DNA of 64,000 nucleotides, taken from NCBI GenBank assembly GCA_903813345.2, contig CAIIXF020000001.1, positions 28,139,915 through 28,203,914 on the forward strand. The letters run 5' to 3'. Below are positions 36,201-48,200 of the stretch, one piece after another (position 1 is the first letter of the stretch; each line of letters opens with the position of its first letter). The translations under genes were made by a program, and so were the position numbers. The notes beneath the pieces are model-generated. The model did not search any database, was not told where the DNA came from, and saw only the letters and a program-made list of their open reading frames with translations. The stretch comes from Owenia fusiformis (taxonomy: Eukaryota; Annelida; Polychaeta; Sabellida; Oweniidae).

Positions 36201-39200
36201 TATAACCTCAATCTGAGGGAACTTAATTACTTTTAAAACTCGTCTTTGTCTTTAAAAATTGATCTAATCTATTTATTTTGAATGAGAGAATAATGGGCTT
36301 CACTACTTCCGTCTTTATATCAGCATAAAACCTATTGCACATTTCAAGGCTACCTCTATGTTTCTTATTTTTTCTTATTTTAACAAATAATAGGATGCTA
36401 TATAACAACATACAATGCATACATTTTTTGGCTTCAAGGTGGTGGCAGTATGGATGCAGTCAAATTTCTCATCGAAAGAGGAGCTGATCCCAATCACCAA
36501 GGCCAGTTCCTAAGGACCCCTCTCTACAGGGCAGCCTTTGCTGGACATTTAGATGTTTGTCAGGTGAGTTCTTGAAAACTATGTCTTGCTCCATGATGTG
36601 TTGGACAGAAATCACACTGTACAAAAAAAGATTCTTATTGAATGTTATCAAATAAGGAATACTTATCGGCAAGTGAGTGACTGTTTAATGCAAAATATTA
36701 TTTCGGAACCAAAATAATTGGCAGATTGTCTGCATGTCCTAGCGTATATTTATAATTCACATTATTCTAGGCCTACCCCTCTATTTTCGGGCTGGGATGA
36801 TATGTTAATTCAAATCTTTTATGTGAATGAATAAAATATACATTTCCTCTCTATTTCTAATGCTGGTGGAGTTTGATAAACAGCTTGAGGTCACTCCTAG
36901 TCATATCTGCTCCAGTGTAATCCCTGAAAGCAAAGTGAGACTGCTAATGAAGCATATCACTACCCAGTACTGTCCGGGTATCTGTACTTTTTGGCTTACA
37001 CAGTGAGCCTATGGGATCGACCAGGCATCCGTCCGTCCGTTTGTTGGTCCGTCCGTCCTTTAAATAACCCCTCTAGCTGTGATTGTAGATGCTGCTTCAA
37101 CATGGCGCAGACCCCAGGATTTATGCAAGTGATGGCCAATCTCCACAGCATGTGAGTTAACCATGGGGTCCCATAGGAGTATTCCACAGAGAATTGTGGT
37201 GTAAAATTCAGGGTTGACATATGTATTTCCCTGGGTAATCAATTTTATTAACTTGTTCATCATCTCTTCGTGAAGTTGGAAATAATCTGAAGATAGAGAT
37301 GACTTTCGAAATCCAGGTTTGCTTTTGAAAATTCTCTGTAGTATTGAAAATGGCTAAGGTGGCAGTAACATGATCAGAGAATTGTATTCAGTCAATATAC
37401 AAATTGTTCTTTTTCAGATGTCATTTTTCTCAAGATTTTATGTGATCTTTACATCATCCATTTACAGATAGACCATTGACAACAATTTTATTTAACATTT
37501 AGATTGCTTCCCTTGATGCAGTTGTAGAACTGTTGACAGAGTGGGATATCTCACAAACAGAATCTCTTAAGGAAAAAATTGATAGAGAAAAAGAGAAAAG
37601 ATCTGAACAAGAGAAGAAAAGAAGAGAAGCTGAAACTAATAAGTAAGCTGAAGAATAAATCTCCCATTTACCATATTGTTTTTTTTGATATCATTATGAT
37701 TTTCTTAGAATGTTTTCAGTCGGTTTGAAATTGAAATTACATGTTTTACCTAAATATTTTAAATTATTTATTTACTTAGTAGCTTTAAGTGACCATGTCC
37801 CACCCTCTTACATTACTGGAGAAAAAATCTTAAATCATAACTCTATGTTCACTGATCATTGAGTCCCTGTTTCAATACATGTGGTTATATTAGATATTCT
37901 CCACAAAAATTGACTAAGGATCAATGTAGAAAATTGGCATATTTATTGGCCCATCCTGTTAACATAATGATTATTTGATGGGAGGGATTTTTATTTCATT
38001 ATATTTTACAATTCCAAATGATATTTGATCATGGTAGAAGAATGCTAAGCAAAATATGTAAAAGTCAAGAGATATCCCAGAATAGTTCTGATGAGGGATC
38101 TAATGCCTTTATTTCCCAGGAAAACATGTTATTATGGAATGAAAAAGATTTGTATTGAATGCTCTTTGTTTTCACTTGCAGATTAGAGGGCAGCTTGGCA
38201 GAGATTCAGAAAGAGTTTGAATCCAAGCAGAAGCATGTAAGTATACTCAGGGGAAGTCTCAAAAGTTTCACCCTAAATTATACACTCCATGTATTTATAA
38301 TATTCAATTAATTATTGTATTGCCCACACATCTTCTTTGTTAACAAATATTAATTTTGGAAGCGCTTGTTTTTAAATAAAAAAGGTATTCTAGAAATACT
38401 CTAGACAAAACAGATTTTTGAAAGTGTTAATTATTTTAATAAAAAGTGTGTTCTAAAAATACTGTGAACAAAACAAATTTTTATAAGTCATGCTATAGTG
38501 AGAAACAGGTAAAACAGGTCTTTTAGTGAATTTGTGCTTTTTACCATGATTTATTACATACTTTGTTGATGGAGATTGTATTGTAAATATATTTTATGGG
38601 GGTTTAATGAAATAAATGCATGTTTAAATTAGTTAAGTCATTTTAAGAGCATATCATGACATGACAAACAAATATGATGCCTATTTTGTTGTACTTTTCA
38701 GTTGAATTCTGCGTACTGTGAACTGAACAAGCGAATTACGGAGCATGACACTGTATCAGCGCAAGGCTTTGAGAGAACTGATATTACTTTACAGGTAGAT
38801 ACTGTTGTTATCCTGAGAATGTAAAATTGGATGAAAAAGAATTTAGCTGTCTAAATGGTGTTCAAATGCATAAAAAATATTTTTTAATTCTTCAATGTTA
38901 GGAAGTGAGGCAAGCAATGCCCGATTTGGCTGAAATTTTTTGTGGGGTCCCTACCAATAATTCAAATTGACCATATGATATGAAGAGCAGCTTGATTGCC
39001 AAAATTTTCTAAAATGAAACACCCTAATGCCAGTCAGAAAATTCTTGATTTTCACACATTAAGTTACTCACAATTGTGACTTATTCTATGAAGTGAATGA
39101 GTAACTTAAAAATGTTTTACAATTATATTATTAGGTATGCTTAGCCTAAATATAAAAACAGAATATCAAGATGTGAAAATTCTGCTTTCAGTGTATACAT

Positions 39201-42200
39201 GACCAGGAGGCAGTTGTAAATACAGCCCAACTTGACTTTGAAGTGATCCAAGGCAAACTACAGCAAGCAAAACTCAGGTTGAGAGAGCAACAAATGAACA
39301 ATGCAGGTAAGACAGTACATATGTAAATACTAAGAAATAGATTAATGGGAATTTATAGACTCGATGCTAGTAGAAATATTCTTGATTTACATCGTTGAAT
39401 ATTCAAAATTTAGTCAAAGTGATATCATAATTGAAGTCTTCATGTAAAATGACATCTTGAAATTTGGTTTAGAAAATTGAGATCATCAAGATTTCAGCAA
39501 CATAAAACTGAAAGATCATTTGTGTAAATATTTAGAGAGTAGTGATGGAGATTCAAAATACAGTAAAATCTGTCTAAGTGGAACCTCTTTGCAATTTGGT
39601 ACCTCTAAAAAGTGTTCCATGTAGGAGGTGTTCCACTTATACAACAAATGTAGAAGTTAATTTGATTTTAAAGCAGATATGAAATGGTATTTTTAACCTA
39701 AAAGAATCAATATAATTTTTTGATAGATGTATTTGGACATGTTTTCTAATCAGTAGTGTGAAAACTATTTCACTCTAACGATCGTTATAGCTGCTTAATA
39801 AGCAATATTCAAATTGGTTGTGACGTTATTGGCCCCCACATGATCTCTCACTGGCCCCCACGTGGACCGTTTTGGTCCATTAGATCATGACGTCATAATG
39901 CCAAAATGTTTTGTTATTTGTTTACACAACAATCCTATGGTTGCCGTGACGTTGTTATTACTATGGAACCAATAAACCAAAACTATAATTTGTATATGAC
40001 GTTACTAATCACGTGGGGGCCAATTTGATTTATCAGTTAGTTTTATTTCGTTATCTATGATCGTTAGCAGTTATCTAACATTTATTTTATAATGGCTATC
40101 GCAAGAACTCTACGGTGGGCTTACAATAGAGAAAACCGCATTTTTGTAGCTGCAAGTTGAGAAAAGCTATTTCAGTTGTCCTTTAATATAGTTGGTCCTG
40201 GGACTCTGAAGTGTTCCTCTAACATAGGTGTTCCACTTCTAGAGGTGTTTCACTTTACAGGTTTCACTGTATTTGATATGAGATATTTGTATTTCAGAAC
40301 TTGGGGATGACTTGCCAGGGTTAAAGGTTACTGTGCGGGAACTTGATGATGTACTTGTACGAGATGTGGGTAACAAGATCAAAGATTCTGGAAAGCAAGT
40401 GGTTTGATTTATGTTTTAGAATATATAATTACAAACAATTACTTGAATTGACAGACAGGTCATTGCATATTGTTTACAAATATCAATTCTAATACATTTA
40501 TTTCACGGTAATGCAATATGAAAGTGAAAAGTAAATTTGGCATATTAAATGAAGCCCCCCTCCTTATGTATGTGATAAAATGTTTTACTACTCTTATACC
40601 AAGATTTTGTGTTTGCCCTCTCCATTCTCTTTTGCTGGGAAAAGGATACTGTATAAGTGGTATTTAATCCGACTGGTTAATTTTCCGAATGGTCAATTTC
40701 ATCATTTTCCTAATTTTAATTTTCCTAATGACAAGAAACCTCCCATTTGATAACATTATAAAGACAATATTTCCGACATTTTATTTTCCGAACCTGGCAA
40801 AAATTAGGAAATAGGCAAATTAAATGATTAGGTAAAATTACCACTTATACAGTAATTGTGATCCTTGGTTCCAATGTAATACAATGTTCCAATGTAATAC
40901 AATGTTCATGTATATGTATACCAATACATGTAATTGTGCTGATTTTTTTAGGTGGCCAATGATAATAGACAGGACAGGCCATGCTACTACCTTTCTAAGG
41001 TACCAAGATACCAATTATGTCAATGCTATCAATCCACAGTTTATGGACAAAGACAAACTTAGACTGGCACTTTTAGGAGCCATAAGGTGGGTACAGGTTA
41101 TAATAGAAAAAAATAAGATTAAAGGACCCATGGAAAGTTTGAACCACATAGCTTATATTGTGTGTACCCTATGAAAATTAGTCCAAAATAGTATATCTAG
41201 AAAGGAAACTAGACAATCTTTGTACTCAAAATGTATGACATAATAATATTGTAAGATTATGCTCCAGCACTGCCAATATTAAGTTATAAAGAATACAGTT
41301 GCCATAGGTAGATGCATGTCTGACTTACTTTTAAATAATAACAAACTGCAAACTGGGCATGTGAATTAACTTGAAGAATTTTTGTTTAAGTGGATTTTTT
41401 CCAAATGGATACAACAGCTCAAGTCAAAGACAAATTGTGTCCCATTCTTCTGAATTTAAATCACCAATTTTGGGCTTTCTTGTAAGAATGATGTGATTTG
41501 CTTACAATTGAAGGTCCAACAATAGAATTCTTTCATCAGGGATATTCTTGTATTTTAGATATGGCAAACCATTTGTGATTGACATGATGGAGTTAGACCT
41601 TTGGGAGCAGATAGAAATGAGAATGAACGATGTCGAAGCAGGACTCCTAAAATCCATTCTAGATAAATCTATTATCCAAAATGAAAAGTAAGGTCCTTTT
41701 TACCCCTATATCACTCGGTTCATTCGTATGGATAAATCTATTATCCAAAATGAAAAGTAAGGTCCTTTTTACCCCTATGTCACTCAGTTCATTCGTATGG
41801 ATAAATCTATTATCCAAAATGAAAAGTAAGGTCCTTTTTACCCCTATGTCACTCAGTTCATTCGTATGGATAAATCTATTATCCAAAATGAAAAGTAAGG
41901 TCCTTTTTACCCCTATGTCACTCAGTTCATTCGTATGGATAAATCTATTATCCAAAATGAAAAGTAAGGTCCTTTTTACCCCTATGTCACTCGGTTCATT
42001 CGTATGGGCAATAGCTCAAATACTGATGGAACCATCTCATTCATTTTAAGTAGGAAAATACAGATTGGGCCAAAACATGTCATATTTTTTCTCATTTTTT
42101 CTATATATTTATTCAGGGTGCTGGCTAAATGAAACCTGCTCCATGTGCCCTTGTAACATTTTTGTTAGCTTGATACTACATTCTTTTGCATCCTAAGTAA

Positions 42201-45200
42201 AATATATATAGAAAGAAATGAAAATGTTGAACATCTTTTAGCCCACCCTGTATACAATGAATGGTAAATATTCCAAAATGTCAAATGGCCAATATTCAAA
42301 TTTGGTAACCAGATATTGTAAAACAACTTTTTCGTATTGAACCAATGTTAAACATCTGCATTTTTTATGGCATGATTTCAAGGTCTTATTATATCGAGTG
42401 AATCATTTGGTATTTTAGTTGGCAGTCTGTCAAATGTGATAATTTAGAAGTTATGTATTGATGAAATTCAATATTAATTTATTATTCAACAAATTGGCTG
42501 ACTCTTCTGATATATTTGATAGTATATTTTCTTCATTTAAGCAATTAAGCCATTCGTTTGAATTGTATGGTGATAATGAATTTATGAAAACATATTTAAT
42601 TGTCGTTAATTATTCTAATGAAAAATATTTTAATATGATTCACATATATTCACAAGGTTCTCACCAGGAAATTTTTAGACCCTGGATTTTTTTTGTGGTA
42701 TCGCAACTACTCCTCCCCTAAGTAAGATCAGAGATATCCTATTAGTATACTTTTCAAAATATTACTAAGATTACCTTCCTTCTTAATCACAATATATTTT
42801 TCTAAAAGGTTTCTGACTTCCTAGTTCTTGTTTGTATCTAGTTTTATGTATTTTCTCAAGATTTTACCAGAAATAATGTGACACAATGTAAAATTAGACT
42901 CCGGAAAAACACTTTAGACTCCCTAAAACCTAGACCCTGGAGCAAGAGGGTCTAAACATATAATTAGACTTCAGACAATCTCCGGAGTCTAAAAACCTAG
43001 TGAGTCTAAAACCCTGATTCACTTTATATAATCGATTACTAGTAAATATATTGATTTTTAAAGGCATTCTTGTTAACTTATCCCATACTGTTGTTGCAGT
43101 TTTAGCAACAAAAGTAATAGTAATACATGTAGTTACATTTTACATTTACAAATCTGGAATAATTTTCTTTTTTTTTTTTCTTTTTCAAATATAGTTTATT
43201 CCAATTTAGGTTTTTACGATACAGAAATACAATGATACAATTAATTACAATAATGTATAATGAGTTATGTTTTAATCATTTTCCATTTGTTTTTAAAAAA
43301 TACATTTTTTCGAGTACAGATTTCAAAATTTAAAGTTTTAATAGTGCCTTCAAAATTACGCTTAATACCATTATTCAGTTCTTGAATATATGTTTTATAT
43401 ATAACAAATGACACAATACTTATAAAATAGTTTAAAAATTCAGTATGATTGTCATTTCCATCGTAACCAATTATCAATTTTCTGTAAGTTACTCTTAACC
43501 CTGAGATATTATAAATATGTTTCCAAATGTTTTGAGAATATGAGCATGAAAATAACAAATGTCTCAAGGTACATAATTTATTACATAAACTACATTTGTA
43601 GGTTTCACTTTTACCAAATATATATAAATCACTAAGGCTAGGAAGAATATTGTTGATTATTTTAAAGTTGAAATTACCTATTTTCTTTTCTTTACAACTT
43701 ATTTTTGTAGAGAAAAAGTTTTGCCAATTTATTTCATCATTGGCTTCATAGCAAAACTTGTTCCCATTTCATTTTCATAAACCATTTTTCCGATCGTTTG
43801 TTTTTTAATATTTCATAAAAGAATTTGGATTTCTGATTATTCACAGTGATAATCACATTATTTATATTAAATTTAAAAGTATTATGAATATTTGTATACT
43901 TGACAGATTCTAAATTGAATCTTTCTTTCAGTGTGCCCGTGGCTGATAAAACTCTGTAATATTCAGATATCCAATTTTGTTTATTTACAAGTTTTTGATA
44001 TAACATATTAACATCAAGGAACCTGTTCTGAATTATCAAGTCTTTTATGTATATAATTCCACTTTTGATCCATGATTCAAAGAAAATTGGTTTATTTTTG
44101 ACGGTAAATAATTTGTTTCCCCATATAACCTCTTGCAAGAGTTCATGTTGCTTCATATCTCTTATATTTTTGATGCATTTACATAAACAATGTGCTTCCA
44201 GCACTTGTTGATAAAAAAGTGGAACATTTTCAAATTCTTTGAATCTATGTCCCCACCACATAGTGTGGGGCCATATTGTCGGCCTAGGCGCGTCCGTCCG
44301 TCTGTCTGTCCGTCTGTCTGTCCGTCTGTCTGTCAGTCTGTCCGTACGTCCGGCAGTTTTCTCCAAAACCGCTACAGATAGCACCTTAAATTTTCAGGGA
44401 TAACTTATGAATGCATAAAGATGTGGATGAAAAAAAATTAACTCGAGACCAACTTCCTGTCGGCCATTTTGAAGTCAAATGCTAAAATCCTTGTCTGCAA
44501 ACTTTAAGAAAAACGGCTTCACAGTTGCTTTTAAAACTTTAACATCTTGTTCAGCTCACTTCATTCTAGATCTGATTAGGTTTTGGACCTGTAAGCTCAG
44601 TCATGTCAGCCATTTTGAATGTTTTAAGAAAAGTTAGCGCACGATAATACTTTGTATCATATTGAATGGTGTTATTCAGTTTTCATACTTAAACTATTTA
44701 GTAGCTTTATAAATAATTTCAGGTGTACTTTGTTGTAAAAGCCTATGTTATTGTTAACAGTAGTTATATGTGATAATTTTGTTGAAAGAAATTAGCAAAA
44801 ACTCATAATCACTTTTTTATTGTCGGCCATTTTGGATTTTTCGGTCCTAAAATCTCGTGTGTAAAGTCTTGTCTACACGTTTTCAGGTGAACCGTTTGGT
44901 GGATCAATTTCAAATTTTCAGGGATGATTTTTAGTATGAAAATCTAGATCTGATTAGTTTTTGGGCATACTGGGTAAATGTCAAGGCAGCCATCTTGGAT
45001 TTTCCGTCCTAAAATCTTGTCTGTAAAGTCTTGTCTACGCATTTTCAGGTGAACCGTTTGGTAGATCAATTTCAAATTTTCAGGGATGATTCTCAGTATG
45101 AAAATCTAGATCTGATTAGTTTTTGGGCATTCTGCGTAAATGTCAAGGCAGCCATTTTGGATTTTCGGTCCTCAAATCTTGTCTGTAAAGTCTTGTCTAC

Positions 45201-48200
45201 GCATTTCCAGGTGAACCGTTTGGTAGATCAATTTGAAATTTTCAGGGATGATTCTCAGTATGAAAATCTAGATCTCATTAGTTTTTATGCATTCTGGATA
45301 AATGTCAAGGCAGCCATTTTGGATTTTCCGTCTTAAAATCTTGCCCGTAAAGTCTTGTCTTCGCATTTTTAGGTGAACCGTTTGGTAGATCAGTTTCAAG
45401 TTTTCAGGGATGATTCTTAGTATGAAAATCTAGATCTGATTAGTTTTTGGGCATTCTGGGTAAATGTCAAGGCAGCCATTTTGGATTTTCTGTCCTAAAA
45501 TCTCATCTGTAAAGTATTGTCTACACATTTCCAGGTGAACTGTTTGGTAGATCAATTTCAAATTTTCAGGGATGATTCTTAGTATGAAAATCTAGATCTC
45601 ATTAGTTTTTATGCATTCAGGATAAATGTCAAGGCAGCCATTTTGGATTTTCCGTCTTAAAATCTTGCCCGTAAAGTCTTGTCTACGCGTTTTTAGGTGA
45701 ACCGTTAGGTAGATCAATTTCAAATTTTAAGGGATGATTCTTAGTATGAAAATCTAGATCTGATTAGTTTTTGGGCATTCTGGGTAAATGTCAAGGCAGC
45801 CATTTTGGATTTTCTGTCCTAAAATCTTGTTTGTAAAGTTTTGTCTACGCATTTCCAGGTGAACCGTTTGGTAGATCAATTTCAAATTTTCAGGGATGAT
45901 TCTTAGTATGAAAATCTAGAACAGATTAGTTTTTTGGAATTCTGGAATTATTACACCAAAAGAAGTGCGGAAATGGCCTTTTCACGTGTTGGCATAAAGT
46001 TTTGATGACATTTAAAGACATAGTTCCTCTTTCACGTATATTATCTCATGGAAATGGGCATACCAGGGCAAAGATCTTTGTTCCGTGGTGAAGAAAAGCC
46101 ATCAAACATTGTCTGAAGAGCAGATTTATCTCCGTAATTCTACTTTTAACATGGCGACCTTGACCTTGAAAAAATATAGCCATTTGGGCGATAATAGGTG
46201 ATTCAAAAGTGAAAATTAGTGCTTTTTTCGTAGTTTTACTTTGACCAAGCCTAGAAAAAAATTGAAGTGGTAAACCTACCCCCAATTTTTGATATTTTTG
46301 TTGTCTAGAAGTGTCCTAGATGATATCAAAGTTTAAGAAAATATGTATGTCTAGAAATATTTTATAAATTAGAGCCAATATGGTGGGTTTAGGTGTTTTT
46401 TTGCTCTCATTTCTTACCCCATTTCTACGGTTGCCATGGCAACTATTAGGCTTTGGTAACCATGCCAACTTGATTTTTGAAGGACATCCACCTGATAGTA
46501 GTTGGGCCAAGTTCGATGGAAATTGGGCCTGGTTTGATATGATGACAGTGAGGTTGATTGTGGCATGTAGTAAAACGGCAAAACAATGGTGGAGTCATAC
46601 CATTATTTTGCCACATTTTGATGCTTAATTGTCATTTTATAATCGTTTGGTACCATCGTGACGTCACAATATAGCGTCTGACCTCATGATATGGGTACCA
46701 AATTGAAGCGGACGTGACAAGCTTTAAGATGGTACCAAACATGTGACCATTCATTTGATTCAAATGCTAACTTGAATAAGCCCAAAAGGTGTGTCACTCC
46801 CCTACCCCATCCATTTTTCAGGCCAGTGAAAAACACCAAAATCTCAAATAACACAGGCATCTTCAGGGATCGTTTTTTGGTCCCGTTTTATTCAAAATAT
46901 CATGTTTCTGGATACCATTTTTATCAGAAATGTCTCAATTACCTAAAAACAGTTACACTAGTGCTGGATAAGAAAACATGTCCCCATTATTTTGCCACAT
47001 TTTGATGCTTAATTTTCATTTTATAATCGTTTGGTACCATCGTGACGTCACAATATAGCGTCTGACCTCATGATATGGGTACCAAATTGAAGCGGACGTG
47101 ACAAGCTTTAAGATGGTACCAAACATGTGACCATTCATTTGATTCAAATGCTAACTTGAATAAGCCCAAAAGGTGTGTCACTCCCCTACCCCATCCATTT
47201 TTCAGGCCAGTGAAAAACACCAAAATCTCAAATAACACAGGCATCTTCAGGGATCGTTTTTTGGTCCCGTTTTATTCAAAATATCATGTTTCTGGATACC
47301 ATTTTTATCAGAAATGTCTCAATTACCTAAAAACAGTTACACTAGTGCTGGATAAGAAAACATGTCCCCATTATGGAATTATTACACCAAAAGTAGTGCG
47401 GAAATGGCCTTTTCACGTGTTGGCATAAAGTTTTGATGACATTTAAAGACATAGTTCCTCTTTCACGTATATTATCTCATGGAAATGGGCATACCAGGGC
47501 AAAGATCTTTGTTCCGTGGTGAAGAAAAGCCATCAAACATTGTCTGAAGAGCAGATTTATCTCCGTAATTCTACTTTTAACATGGCGACCTTGACCTTGA
47601 AAAAATATAGCCATTTGGGCGATAATAGGTGATTCAAAAGTGAAAATTAGTGCTTTTTTCGTAGTTTTACTTTGACCAAGCCTAGAAAAAAATTGAAGTG
47701 GTAAACCTAACCCCAATTTTTGATATTTTTGTTGTCTAGAAGTGTCCTAGATGATATCAAAGTTTAAGAAAATATGTATGTCTAGAAATATTTTATAAAT
47801 TAGTGCCAATATGGTGGGTTTGGGTGCTTTTTTGCTCTCATTTCTTACCCCATTTCTACGGTTGCCATGGCAACTATTAGGCTTTGGTAACCATGCCAAC
47901 TTGATTTTTGAAGGACATCCACCTGATAGTAGTTGGGCCAAGTTTGATGGAAATTGGGCCTGGTTTGATATGATGACAGTGAGGTTGATTGTGGCATGTA
48001 GTAAAACGGCAAAACAATGGTGGAGTCATACCTTCTGGATAAATGTCAAGGCAGCCATTTTGGATTTTCGGTCCTCAAATCTTGTCTGTAAAGTCTTGTT
48101 TACATGTTTTCTGGTTAACTGTGTGACGGATCAATTTCAAATTTTCAGGGGTGCTTCTTAGTATGAAAATCTAGAACTGACATATTGGATTTTCCGTCCT

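Noticed and set aside
41659-42049. Repeat-containing proteins on both strands
   Set aside because: The frames are open only because the repeat unit is 69 bp, a multiple of three; the array is explained by duplication of the exon 13 donor.
44190-44384. Coding frame rich in Val-Arg-Pro-Ser-Val-Cys
   Set aside because: It is the translated GTCC/GTCT microsatellite.
46772-47428. Two identical 77-90-residue plus-strand proteins
   Set aside because: They are readings of the 384-bp tandem repeat B/B', with no family match or conserved start context.
45946-48032. Standard LTR retrotransposon
   Set aside because: The direct repeats lack TG...CA ends, and neither primer site nor polyprotein is present.
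46046-48161. Other mirrored frames in the A repeats (both strands)
   Set aside because: The same frames appear in both A copies and on opposite strands; no coding signature, so treated as repeat by-products.
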